Below, one piece after another: positions 33,324 through 44,931 of a stretch of DNA of 64,000 bases. Position 1 is the first letter of the stretch, and every line of letters begins with the position of its first letter. The notes under the pieces are model-generated. The model worked only from the letters and a program-made list of their open reading frames with translations, was not told where the DNA came from and did no database searches. A program made the position numbers and the translations under genes. The stretch is from Atkinsonella hypoxylon (taxonomy: Eukaryota > Ascomycota > Sordariomycetes > Hypocreales > Clavicipitaceae). The stretch lies in assembly GCA_000729835.1 (NCBI GenBank), contig JFHB01000002.1, positions 62,001 to 126,000 of the forward strand, read 5' to 3'.

Positions 33324-36300
33324 ATGCCAAATACAAGTTTGCGGAAGCCTCAAAAGGGTTTTCGCCATGGCGGCAAAAGCGCTTACCATGGCTCAAGGTC
33401 GCGCACGTTTGCTGCAAGATCGATAGCCGAAGGAACTTCCGCTGATGAGAAATGGGAACGTACGAGACTCGCCCAAACGATTGACGAAAACTTCGGCTTT
33501 GCGAGGTATGATGGCGGTAAGAGAAGAGAAGGTTGGGTTGTCAGTGTTCAGCCTACCTCCATCGAGGATGAGAGGATACCTCACGGCCGAGCTGCTATCG
33601 ACTGCTATTTCATTGAGCAAGATGGCTCGACATTTAAAGCAACTGTCGAATACGACCCATACTTCCTGATTGCTGTCAAGAGAGGACATGAATCCGAAGT
33701 TGAGGAATGGGTTAAACGAGTACCAGGTGACGGTGTTGTCAAGTCCATTCGCAGAGTGGAAAAAGATGACTTGAGCATGCCCAATCATCTATCAGGATAT
33801 CGGCGGACATTTTTAGAGCTCAGGTTTGCCAACGTCAACCATTTAATGGCTGTCAGGAGGGACATTATGCCTTTGGCAGAGAAAAATAAGAAGAACGTGA
33901 ATGCTATGGATGCATATGCTGAAGTTGCTACGTAAGTCTTGGCTTCTTGAGATTAGAGCCTTGGGAGCAGAACACTGGATACTGACGATGGTCGACAGTG
34001 CCAACGGTAAATTTGACTTGTTCGATGATGATTTACGAGATAATGATCGGAATAATGCCCCATTCGCCGAGGCAAGCGACTATATTGTCGATATTCGCGA
34101 ATACGACGTACCATACCATGTACGAGTAATGATTGATTTAGGTATGATTCACCGGATCCCAAGCGTGCTGGTCTTGTCATCTGACACTACTTGCACAAGA
34201 TATACGAGTTGGATTATGGTATTACGTTGAAGTCAAACATGGTGTCACCAAAATTTTACCCAACAAGGATCGATCCTTGCCAGCAGATCCTGTTGTTTTG
34301 GCTTTTGATATCGAGACCACGAAACTCCCTCTGAAGTTCCCAGACGCAGCCGTGGATCAGATCATGATGATTTCTTACATGATTGATGGCCAGGGATTCT
34401 TAATAACAAACCGAGAGATCATTGCCGAGGATATTGACGATTTTGACTATACACCGAAACCCGAATATCCTGGTCCATTCATGATTTTCAACGAGCCCAA
34501 CGAGAAGGCTGTTATCGAGCGCTTCTTTTTGCATATCAAGGAAGCCCGTCCAACTGTTATCGCAACTTACAACGGTGACTTTTTCGATTGGCCATTTGTT
34601 GAGGCGAGAGCCAGTGTGAATGGCATCGACATGTATCAAGAAATTGGTTGGAAAAAAGACAACGAAGACCTATATAAATGCAATTATGGTGTGCACATGG
34701 ACTGTTTTCACTGGGTAAATCGCGATTCCTACTTGCCACAAGGTTCTAGAGGTCTCAAAGCAGTCACCGTGGCCAAGTTGGGATACGATCCCGATGAACT
34801 CGACCCCGAATTGATGACGCCTTACGCCAGCGAACGGCCTCAAACGCTTGCGGAATATTCCGTTTCCGATGCCGTTGCCACATACTATCTGTACATGAAA
34901 TACGTTCATCCTTTTGTCTTTTCTTTGTGTACAATTCTACCGCTCAGTGGTGACGATACGCTGAGAAAAGGTACTGGCACACTTTGTGAGATGTTGCTCA
35001 TGGTACAGGCTTATCAGAGAGAAATTGTCTTGCCAAACAAGCATCAGTCTCCTAAAGAAGCTTTCTGGGATGGTCACCTATTGGATTCCGAAACGTATGT
35101 CGGTGGTCACGTTGAGAGTATTGAGGCTGGTGTATTCCGAGCTGATATTCCCGTGGATTTTTCTGTCGACACTGGGGCTGTCGACGAGCTCTTGCGCGAT
35201 TTAGATGCAGCCTTGAAGTTTGTCATTACCGTCGAGGAGAAGAAATCACTGACTGACGTGGAAAATTACGACGAAGTAAAAGAAAAGATCGCCGCCAGAT
35301 TGTTGAAACTGAAAGAGACCCCTAACCGACACGAACGGCCGCTTATCTATCATTTGGATGTCGCATCCATGTATCCCAACATAATGACAACTAATCGGCT
35401 GCAACCTGATTCCATGATTTCTGAATCAGACTGCGCAGCCTGTGACTTCAACCGCCCAGGCAAGACTTGTGATCGCAGAATGCCTTGGGCATGGAGAGGA
35501 GAGTATCTTCCTGCTAAACGAGACGAATACAACATGATTCGCAACGCGCTGGAAAATGAAAAGTTTCCCGGCAAAACCCCATATGCGCCGCAGCGCACAT
35601 TCGCCGAACTGAGCGCCGACGAGCAGGCAAATTTAGTACGCAAACGTCTTCAATTGTACTCGCAAAAAGTATACCACAAGATTCACGACTCGACCACCAT
35701 TGTGCGAGAAGCCATTATCTGCCAGAGAGAAAACCCCTTCTATATTGACACCGTCCGGGATTTCCGTGATCGAAGATACGACTATAAAGGGAGGGCCAAA
35801 GTTTGGAAAGGCAAAACAGACGCTCTCAAGTCGTCTGGTGCACCAGCTAACGAGGTCGATTCTGCCAAGAAAATGATCATTTTATACGATTCTTTGCAGC
35901 TTGCGCACAAGGTCATTCTCAATTCCTTCTACGGCTATGTCATGAGAAAAGGATCTCGATGGTATTCCATGGAAATGGCCGGTGTGACTTGTTTAACTGG
36001 AGCTACAATCATCCAATTGGCGCGACAGCTCGTAGAACGGCTGGGCAGACCTCTTGAGCTGGATACAGATGGTATCTGGTGTATGTTGCCAGCAACATTT
36101 CCTGAAAATTTCTCCTTCAAACTGAAAAATGGCAAGAAGCTATCAATATCATATCCCTGTGTTATGTTGAATCACTTGGTACATGACAAATTTACCAATC
36201 ATCAGTACCAGACACTAGTTGATCCGAAAACATTTAAATACGAGACACACAGCGATAATTCCATCTTCTTTGAAGTCGATGGCCCTTACAAAGCAATGGT

Positions 36301-39300
36301 GCTGCCGACGTCCAAGGAAGAAGACAAGAACTTGAAAAAGCGGTATGCTGTGTTCAATGATGATGGCAGCCTTGCTGAGCTCAAAGGGTTTGAAGTCAAA
36401 AGACGTGGAGAGCTGAAGCTTATCAAGATCTTTCAACAACAGATTTTCAAGTTTTTCCTTGAGGGAAAAGATCTAACAGAGTGTTATGGTGCTGTTGCTA
36501 AGGTAGCAAATCGATGGTTGGACGTTCTTCATAATAAAGGAACCACCTTGGCTGACGAAGAGCTGATGGAACTCATTTCAGAGAACCGAAGCATGTCCAA
36601 GACGTTGGAGGAGTATGGTGCCCAGAAGTCAACCAGTATCACTACTGCTAAGCGTCTTGCTGACTTCCTGGGCGAGCAGATGGTGAAGGATAAAGGCTTA
36701 AACTGCAAGTTTATTATCTGCTCAAAGCCGAGAAACGCACCAGTCACGGAGCGTGCTGTTCCTGTCGCCATATTTTCAGCTGATGAGTCAATCAAGCGAG
36801 CTTACTTGAAGAAGTGGCTTAAGGAAGAACTTGTCGACACTGATCCCCGGGCTCTATTAGATTGGGACTACTATCTTGAGCGACTAGGGTCTGTCATTCA
36901 GAAACTAATAACCATTCCGGCGGCTCTGCAAAAAGTTCGCAATCCCGTCCCTCGGGTTCCTCATCCTGGCTGGCTTCAAAAACGCATCAACACCAAAGAT
37001 GACAAGATGAAGCAGAAGAAGCTCACGGATCTGTTTGCCAAAGAGCCACTGGGAGACATCACTAATGTGAATGGCTTTCGAATTGACGACATGGAAGACT
37101 TTGGCAGCAAGTTACTTAAACCGAAGCCGGTCAATGCTGCTGTTGCCTTGTCACAGCCTGCGCTAGCAGCAACTGGCGCGCAAAAGAGGAAATCACCCGT
37201 GCCAGTTGAGAATATAGACCCTATGGCCCCATTGCCCAAGGTCATGCCGAGCGCATCAGAAGATTACCCAGCCTTTTTAAAATATCAGAAACAAAAGTGG
37301 AAACTGCAAAAGCAGGCTCGAATTCGCAGACGACAACTATTTGGTGACAGGAAAGGTCTTACTGGAAGTAACATTCAGCATACATTCATGAAACAAGCCC
37401 ATGTTACCTTCATGAACACTTGGCAACTGTTGCACCTTCAAGCCACCGAATCGCCAGGAGTGGTCACAGCCCACGTCTTGATTGATGCCAAGATCCACAC
37501 TCTCAAGATCAACGTCCCTCGCCAGATATTACTCAACCTCAAAAGTAACGAGCTGCCGGATGTGGACATCCCTCGTTGCGAAGTGGAGCAGGTCAATTAC
37601 ACACTGCCGAACGGCCACCCGTCAACCCATCTCTTCAAACTCACCGTGCCAGAAGATGTGTATTTCAACGAAGCGGCCAAATTCTCGTTGCTGCTCAACC
37701 ACCCAAGCGTGGAAGGTGTTTACGAGAAACAAGTACCCTTGAATATCAGGGCTGTGCTCCGGCTGGGAAATCAATGCATAATCGACGAACAGCAAAATGC
37801 GGTGCTTGGGAAGGGATTAGAACAGGGGTTCGACCTCTCTGGGTTGAAGCGGCCTCCCGAAACCCGCCATTACCTCGAATCATGTCCTCTCGCATACATC
37901 TATGTTTCGCACATTACAGCTGGCGAACGCCAAATCTTTGGCATCTTCTCTACCACTTCTAGTCAGGCAAATATCATTATACTTCACAAGAATAAGGACA
38001 GCGGCCAGGACCTGCCAAATGTAACAAGACTGTATTCAGAAATGCTGGCCAAGCGAGCCGAAGAAGCAGCAGGAACGAACTGGCAAGACTGTTTCAAATA
38101 CCAAGAAAAGATCAGTTTCAAGATCACACAGGTGTCTACTCGTCGCAAAGCACATTTGGAGATGGGCGATATTGTCAAGAAGATGAGGAAGGACGAATCT
38201 CGTCCACAGATGGTGGTGATTCAATCATTACAGCGCAGCTCATTAGTTCACGATGTCCCCGTCTTGGGAGAGTTCCCCATTTTGCCACTCAAGTACGACG
38301 CTACGGATAGTTCACTTCCACCGCTGGGATGGCAAGCCGTGGTGGCGCGCCGACTTCTAGGACACTACCTCGGGCTGGGGTCATGGATCCTGCATCTGAC
38401 CGCTCTGGCTCGGTACGGCGATGTTCCACTATGTAATCTGGAGCGAGACGATCCTCGTTTCCTTATCGACATTGCATATGCTCGTCGGCTGCAGGCAAAT
38501 GGAGTCGTTCTCTGGTGGTCTGCCGGTCCGCGCCCTGACCACGCTGGCTATGAGAAAGACGACGTTCTCGGCCCTCTGGACACGGTCAAGATGCCAAATG
38601 TGAACAACCCGGGAACGTTTGCCTCGGTGTGCATTGACATTGACGTGCGCAACTTGGCAATCAACACTATCTTGACTTCATCACTCATCAATGAACTGGA
38701 AGGCGCAGACTCGGTCTCATTCAACCCTACGGTAGACGGGTCTGAGACACTGGCTTCAGACAATGCCTTTTCCAATGCTGGTGTTCTGGTACTGCGCGAG
38801 ATGGTGAAAGCCTGGTGGGCGGAAGCTTGCAAAGGCAGTACGATGGCAGACGTCTTGGTACAGCATCTGGTTCGCTGGGTTGAGAATCCGGACTCATTCA
38901 TGTATGATCGCGCTTTGCACTATTATGTGCAAATGATGTCTCGCAAAGCCTTCCAGCAGCTTATGGCCGACTTTCGACGAGTTGGCTCCCAAGTCGTCTT
39001 TGCCGACTCAAACCGACTCATCCTCCAGACTACGAAAGCGGAAGTCGGCAACGCCTTTGCTTACAGCCAATACATCATCAAATCTATCAAGAGCAAGCCG
39101 CTCTTCCACTTTATCGATCTCGAGATCAAGGAGTACTGGGATTATCTAGTATGGTATGACGAGTTTAATTACGGCGGCAAGGCTTGCCAAGAAGTGGTTG
39201 AAGCAGATGAGCAGAATCTAGAGACAATCATGCATTGGCAAATGGCAACCTTTCTCCCCGCCCGCCTCCAGCCAATTTTCCAAGAATGGGTCATCGCCTT

Positions 39301-40096
39301 CATTCAGCTGATGCACGCGCTCAAGCGGCCTGTGAATCAAGATCCCGACTCAACCATTCGTCTCACCCAGCTACCCAACCGGGAGAGCGAGACCCTAGAA
39401 GGACAGATGATCCTCGGCAAATCGTACGAGAAGCCTCTTAAGAAAACCATCAGCAACCTGATCAGCCAGCAGAAACGCGAGCTGCTTCACCCCGAGTTAG
39501 CACAAGACTACAGCTTCCCCAATCTGCCAGGCTCGCACCTCGCGCCGCGCAACCCCGTCCTCGAGCTCGTCAAAATGCTAATGCAGGTGCTCTCTCTCGA
39601 CAAAAACATCACGCTTGAAGCCCGTCTCCTGCGCAAAGAACTGCTCGCGCTGTTCGAGGTGCGTGAGTTCTCCAAGGAAGGCGCGTTTGTCAATCCCTCG
39701 GAGAGCTTGAAGCTCGTCCAGCTCTCGTGCGACAGCTGCACCATGGCGCGGGATCTCGATCTCTGCCGAGACGAAGACCTCCAGGGCAGCCAGGGGCACG
39801 GATGGCAATGCAGCTTCTGCGGCTCCGAGTACGACCGCGTCGGCATCGAAGAGAGACTTGTAGGCATGGTTGAGGCATGGGTTGTCGAGTGGACCACGCA
39901 GGATCTTAAGTGCGCTCGGTGTGGCACCTTGCGCGTCAACGACCTCATGGAGCATTGTACGTGCAGCGGGGAGTGGAAGGAGATTGTGTCCAAGTCGGAT
40001 GTTGTGCGCAGACTGACGGTCATGAGGAAGGTGGCTACGTATTATGGGCTGAGGATGCTGAGTGATGTTGCCGAAGGCTTGCATTCGCAGATCTGA
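33324..40096 (+). CDS. POL2: DNA polymerase epsilon catalytic subunit
   Basis: Three exons: 33324-33931, 33999-34141 and 34200-40096; about 2215 aa, close to yeast Pol2 (2222). It is the leading-strand replicative polymerase of the CMG replisome. Seen in order: exonuclease motif I FDIETTKLPLKF (about 284-295); polymerase motif A HLDVASMYPNIM (Asp near 637); a CxxC...C iron-sulfur cluster segment (DCAACDFNRPGKTC, about 660-673); motif B LNSFYGYVMRKGSRWYSME (about 823); motif C ELDTDGIWCMLP (about 870); an inactive second B-family polymerase half; and two C-terminal zinc modules, CDSCTMARDLDLC...CSFC and CARCGTLRVNDLMEHCTC. All catalytic residues look intact. The third exon is one long open frame without further introns. 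A G-rich tract follows the stop. Confidence 0.98.
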
Positions 40097-41188
40097 GAGG
40101 AATCTGGGTTGTTGATTTTGGGGTATGGCGTTGGCCCGGGGGGGGAAGGGGGGGGGGAAAGGGGGGGGGAAGGGGGTAACTTGAAGCACAACAGATGATG
40201 GCGTTAGGCGCGTGTTTAACTAGCATGACATGAATGGCAAGCCCGAGTATATTAAATCAGTTTTTCAATCTACTGCATAATATTCTTGTCCTCATAATTG
40301 AGTCTGCTCCATGGTGGTAGCCATGTGTATCAGCATGGGCTCGCATGGCCGCATTTCTACAGGCAAACCATACTGAATCATGCATGATAAGGCGCCTTGG
40401 CCATGACGTGAGCGGAGATGCATCAGGCCGGGCGTTGGAAGGACAGTGCGATTCACGTCTAGACCGCAACAAGTAAGGACTGAAATGGACATAATAATAG
40501 TCAGAATTCTCTCGAATGTACACACTTAGAACAAGATAGGCATCTCGTGACTATCAATACCGATATCACCTACTAGACCTTTGAAGATTGGCCTTTGGTG
40601 ATAAGGGCCAGAGGTTAATGGAAACTCAAGCCAACTAGGGTCCTGGTCCCCGAATAAACTTTGTTCACGCCTAGGTTGGCAGTCCGGCGATCCAGGAGGT
40701 ATGGACTGCAGACACGGCCAAGATGCTGCAAGGACGAGGCGGAGAGGTAGTACCTGCGAACGGTACCTGTACAGACGACAGCGTTCACGCGTGTCACTGC
40801 AGAGCATGATCAACTAAATGGGAGGCGAGGCAGGGCCAGACCTGACTTTGATAAAAACGCGTCCGAGCTAGATATCCCGCGGGACGACCAACGCGGAGGA
40901 CGAACAGGAGTCGAGAGATCACATCTTCGTTCACGACAGCTGCATCCCCTTTCAATGCCACGGCAGCGTCGTCCTCTACCGCAGGTCACGAGCCCCATCG
41001 ACGACGGGAATTGTGCCGAACAGGGCTGACTTCCGCATGGAGATCTTCCAAGTTGCCGCGGTCCTGGATAATGCGCCAAAGCGGAGGTCAATATGCTTTG
41101 AAGCAGGGCGGGTATTCTCCTCAGAGCAGAGTACCTTGGCCACCAACCGAAGCGGAAGAAGATCGAGAAATAGAATATTTCCTGTTCT
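40097..41188. other. Convergent intergenic with G-rich tract
   Basis: 1.1 kb between the POL2 and CUE-protein stop codons. It contains the G-tract at 40138-40176. A 231-aa minus frame reaching into this interval overlaps the CUE gene end out of frame and is not called. Confidence 0.5.
40138..40176 (+). repeat. G-run tract, predicted G-quadruplex
   Basis: Four G runs of about 8, 10, 9 and 5 bases are separated only by AA or AAA, starting about 40 bp after the POL2 stop on the sense strand. This easily satisfies the G3+N1-7 quadruplex pattern. It also resembles a homopolymer region prone to assembly error. Confidence 0.8.
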
Positions 41189-43354
41189 TCATCCGGCAAA
41201 GCCGCCGCGAGCCATCTTTTTTGCCCGCGCATCTCTTCTATTGTGGTTTGCTCTAGAGCCCTTGTATGCCTCTTTGTTCCGCCTCGCCGACTCAGTTTCC
41301 TTCTCACCAGTTGGGCCAGCGACACTGCCTCCTGCTCCTCTGCTGCGGCCACCACGTCCCCTTCCTCTACCGCCACCGCCACCACGTCCTCCTCTGCCGC
41401 CTCGGTTAGATCCGCCGACGACATCGCCGTCTTCGGTACCTGAGCCAGCCGGGCTGGCTCTCCATGAGGTTCCCTCGAGTTGTGCTTGCTGCCCTGCGAA
41501 TGCATACTTGGCCTCTAGTCTCTTCTTCTGCTGAGGATTCCTGGCCAACATAACTGCCCATCCCTCAATGGTTTCGTCAGTCATGCCGGTGTCGTCTCTT
41601 AACTTGGCGCGAGCATTGCTCCTCCTCGTCCCAGCATCGCGGTCAAACAATTTCTCATCCGTCTGGTAGGCGCGGAAAAGGACTTCTTCGTTTCCATCAC
41701 TTGCCCCGTCGGCTTCTTGATTCACCGTGTCCACTGTGCCGCCAACATCTGCTGCGTCGTAGGTGTCATCTCTTTCATCGTCATCAGAGTCGAATGCTGC
41801 AAGAGCAGAAAAGATGGCTGCTTTATTCGGTGCTGTAGACTTGTCTTTGAGAAGTTGGTCGGCATTCCTCTCTTTTTTCTTGCCAAATGAAATTTTGGAC
41901 ACATCCGCCTTCAAGCGGTCAAATTCGTCGTCATCAAATACGTTTCGTCTGGACGGTATATGAGTGGTGGGAAGTGGCGGTGGCAATGTTGATCGAGGTT
42001 CAAGTTCGGCTTGATAAAGTGTGTCCGAATGTGATGATCTGTGATATATTAGTGGATGTGTTGAAGTTCTTATTCTTCCATTATTACTATCAATATCATT
42101 GTGTGTGAAAGACATAAGCTGTGCATGGCATATTGCGAAGATAACGTACAATGGTTCACTCTTGTCTACGGTAGCTAGTGACGCGGGCAATGATTCAGCA
42201 AGCAGATTGGCCACCACTTGTTCAACGTCATGGCCATACTCGTCCAGGCACTTGGAAACGAATCCGGCCCCGAGATGCGGGAACAGGTCCTGAACCTGCA
42301 TAATCTGGCTCATGCGGTGTACATGCATTTCTGCTCGAATATCGTCTTGTGTGGCTTTTCTTTTACCCTTGCCGACTCTTCTGTGCATAAGACGTTTCGG
42401 TCTCGCCATTGGTCCCTTTCTGAAGGATTCCAAGGCAGTAATTCTCTTTTTGAGGCTTCCTGTCGCCGCCTGATGGTCTTCTGCCTTTCTTAGAAGGAAC
42501 TTCAGAAGCGGCGTGGAAGTCACAAGCTCTGCAACAAGTGAGTCATTGACATTCAGAGGCCCCTGTTTGTGAGCATCTGCCGCCGCATTCAAAGCGAACA
42601 GCTGGTCGTTGAGCATTGACCATTTCGGAGGCTCAACTTGGACGAGTCCAACGAGACACAGGTACATTGTAGTGATGATGGTTTTTCGCAGAGGCGGATT
42701 CATCACCTTGAAGCAGGTAATTAGGCCATCGAAAAAGTCGGAGCCTGCGAGGAACAGGGTACATGTATGAGGCGACGCGTGTAGAAGATGGTTCAATGTA
42801 GTGAGTTTTGTTTCGACGAATTTCAAATCTCCCTTGATGCCCGAGTCTAGATGAGAAATCAGCCGCTTCTTGAGAGACGTCGAGGAAGCCTCTATCGCGG
42901 TGCTGGAAGCCTGTTTGCTGAAGAGGTCGGCAATGAGCGTTTTTGAGCGGGATTTCGGGTATACCCTTGCAAAATCCGCCAGAAAGTCGCACTCCAGTAA
43001 TAATGGGGGGTTCAATAGTCTGAGCAGGCGTGACGTGAGATGGAAAACGGGCCGCAAGAGAGGAGCTGAACCGGATATTGGTGATCCGGCTTCTGCTGCC
43101 TCGTGCACGAATGTAGACGCGAATGTGATGAGGGAAGCATGGCTCTCATCCGCAGTCTTCACAAACTCCTCGTCTGAAAGACTTGAGTATGCCTGTAGCA
43201 AAACTTGCCATGCTTCCAAAAGTGCGTTCCAATCCGCCAAGCTCAATTGCGCCCGCCATGTGGCTTTGGGGAATGGTGCCAAAGGCGGGAGGGTCAACAT
43301 GCCGTTCGCAAATAAGAGGGCAGAGTAGATTGGTTGCTCATCAAGACTTTGCAT
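41189..43354 (-). CDS. CUE-domain protein, Cue3 / ASCC2-like (RQT complex)
   Basis: Two exons, 42150-43354 and 41189-42038; about 684 aa. Yeast Cue3 and human ASCC2 are ubiquitin-binding subunits of the ribosome quality-control trigger complex that splits collided ribosomes. Seen: an N-terminal helical ASCC2-like region (about 1-300), then a CUE domain at about 347-390 (MSQIMQVQDLFPHLGAGF, then LDEYGHDVEQVVANLL), a region with RRNVFDDDEFDRL, acidic Asp/Glu stretch, and a Gly/Arg-rich (RGG-type) tail at about 610-650 ending ARAKKMARGGFAG. The 111-nt intron sits just after the CUE domain, is a multiple of three and has no stop, so its translation can be mistaken for coding; GTACGT donor and CACAG acceptor support it as an intron. 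Divergent from the ribosomal protein gene. Confidence 0.85.
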   Translation of the reverse strand: MQSLDEQPIYSALLFANGMLTLPPLAPFPKATWRAQLSLADWNALLEAWQVLLQAYSSLSDEEFVKTADESHASLITFASTFVHEAAEAGSPISGSAPLLRPVFHLTSRLLRLLNPPLLLECDFLADFARVYPKSRSKTLIADLFSKQASSTAIEASSTSLKKRLISHLDSGIKGDLKFVETKLTTLNHLLHASPHTCTLFLAGSDFFDGLITCFKVMNPPLRKTIITTMYLCLVGLVQVEPPKWSMLNDQLFALNAAADAHKQGPLNVNDSLVAELVTSTPLLKFLLRKAEDHQAATGSLKKRITALESFRKGPMARPKRLMHRRVGKGKRKATQDDIRAEMHVHRMSQIMQVQDLFPHLGAGFVSKCLDEYGHDVEQVVANLLAESLPASLATVDKSEPLYVIFAICHAQLMSFTHNDIDSNNGRIRTSTHPLIYHRSSHSDTLYQAELEPRSTLPPPLPTTHIPSRRNVFDDDEFDRLKADVSKISFGKKKERNADQLLKDKSTAPNKAAIFSALAAFDSDDDERDDTYDAADVGGTVDTVNQEADGASDGNEEVLFRAYQTDEKLFDRDAGTRRSNARAKLRDDTGMTDETIEGWAVMLARNPQQKKRLEAKYAFAGQQAQLEGTSWRASPAGSGTEDGDVVGGSNRGGRGGRGGGGGRGRGRGGRSRGAGGSVAGPTGEKETESARRNKEAYKGSRANHNRRDARAKKMARGGFAG

Positions 43355-43813
43355 GCGAGGTGACTGGAGCTGTTGAAGCCGTGGTTAACTTTCCCTAGCT
43401 CTTAACCCCGATTGGTCAACTAGCTGATCGTGGCCTAGTTGTTGTCTTCGCACTGGTGAGGGATACATATGTCATGTCGTTCATGGATCATTGAATAAAT
43501 CATCCCAAATGAGATAGCCATCGTCACTACCCCACTAAATGACAGCAAAATAATACATACAGAAACAGTAGCGTCGCCAAACCCCCACCAATCAAGTCCA
43601 AGAAGCTCGCATCCCCTTTCAGACTAGCGCCCACAGAAAGCCCTACGCAAGAAATCCCTACCCCCACCAAAAAAGTTCGCAAGCCGATAATTCCTCATCT
43701 TTGTTGAATCTTATCAACCTACAAAGCCTTCATCACTTTGCCGAAACGTCGAAGTTCCCCCCGCGTTCGAGTCGTGAAGGACATCCGCTTCTTTTTCCTC
43801 CTCACCCGTTAAA
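43355..43813. other. Divergent promoter, CUE gene / ribosomal protein S20
   Basis: About 0.46 kb with no gene; pyrimidine-rich stretches precede the S20 start, typical of ribosomal protein leaders. Confidence 0.5.
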
Positions 43814-44441
43814 ATGTCTTACAACAAGGCTGACAAGGATCTCGGCGAGGGCCCCGTACGTATCTCCCTCCTTCCAGACGCCCACGGACGAAGCGCGAGC
43901 GGTCTCGAATGGCCCATCGCAAGGCGTATTCGCAATGCCTGGGACATTTGATATCTCCTTGCTTCCTATTTTGGCGCTCGATAGTCACGAGAAAAAAAAA
44001 CCTTCCCCCCCCGAAAATGGAATCTGAAATGCTGACTTCCCCAATAGAAGGCCCACAAGATCCGCATCACCCTCTCGTCCCGCAAAGTCAACGTCCTCGA
44101 AAAGGTCTGCACCGAGATCAGCGAGCGCGCCAAGAGTAAGGACCTGCGCGTCAAGGGACCCGTCCGTCTGCCTACGCAGACCCTCAAGATCACCACCCGC
44201 AAGACTCCCTGCGGTGAGGGTTCCAAGACCTGGGATTGCTACGAGATGCGCATCCACAAGCGCCTCATCGAGTACGTATTTCTGCTCCTGCGTGAAAGAT
44301 CTAGCTGTTTCCAGACGGGAAGGGGATAATGGAGGTTGCTGACGCATTTCGTGCAGCCTGCACGCTCCCACCGAGGTCGTCAAGCAGATTATCGTCAACA
44401 TTGATGCCGGTGTCGAGGTTGAAGTCACCATTGCTGCTTGA
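43814..44441 (+). CDS. 40S ribosomal protein S20 (uS10)
   Basis: Three exons: 43814-43855, 44048-44271 and 44357-44441; 116 aa, normal for the cytosolic protein. uS10 lies in the head of the small subunit. Seen: [73 protein letters not shown] and the C-terminus [20 protein letters not shown]. Intron 1 (192 nt) follows codon 14 and intron 2 splits the Asp codon of RLID; both have GTACGT donors. A 5'-located intron is usual for fungal ribosomal protein genes. No long frame exists on the plus strand, so it is easily overlooked. Confidence 0.96.
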
Positions 44442-44931
44442 GCATGGACATGGTAGGGTAAGGCGTAGCGGGCATTTTACGCCTGCCTGCGCAGGGTGCT
44501 TGGGGAACAGTCAACTCAGACAGTTTAAATACAGCTGAGTGTGCAAATAGAGGACTCAACAAACATTCGTGAATACACTTTCGTTGCTGTAATCGTGGCA
44601 GGGGCTACTAGTACCATCCTGGACATTGCCGATCAGGAAGTTACACCTAATGTGCCACTTTGACTAGTTCTGTAGCAAGACACGCTGCTGAGTACCATAG
44701 TGCAGCACAATCCATTGCGATCAGAATATAACGTACAGAAGAGCTTGCAAGTCAATGGTCAAGTATGATCATCAGCGTATCAGCCAGTCAGATATTGTGT
44801 CCAAATACTGCTACATCAACCAGCCCGTTCTATACATGCTATAGTTGAATCCGAATGAACGCCATAAAATGCACCTTAGTTAACCCCTCCCCGATCTTGA
44901 TAAACCCACTCTACTATAATCTATCTCGCTC
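44442..44931. other. Convergent intergenic
   Basis: About 0.49 kb between the S20 and nucleoporin stop codons; no feature seen. Confidence 0.5.

Noticed and set aside
40810..41505. 231-aa minus-strand open frame at the end of the CUE gene
   Set aside because: It overlaps the RGG-type tail of the Cue3/ASCC2-like gene in another frame, and its own sequence is low-complexity without motifs.
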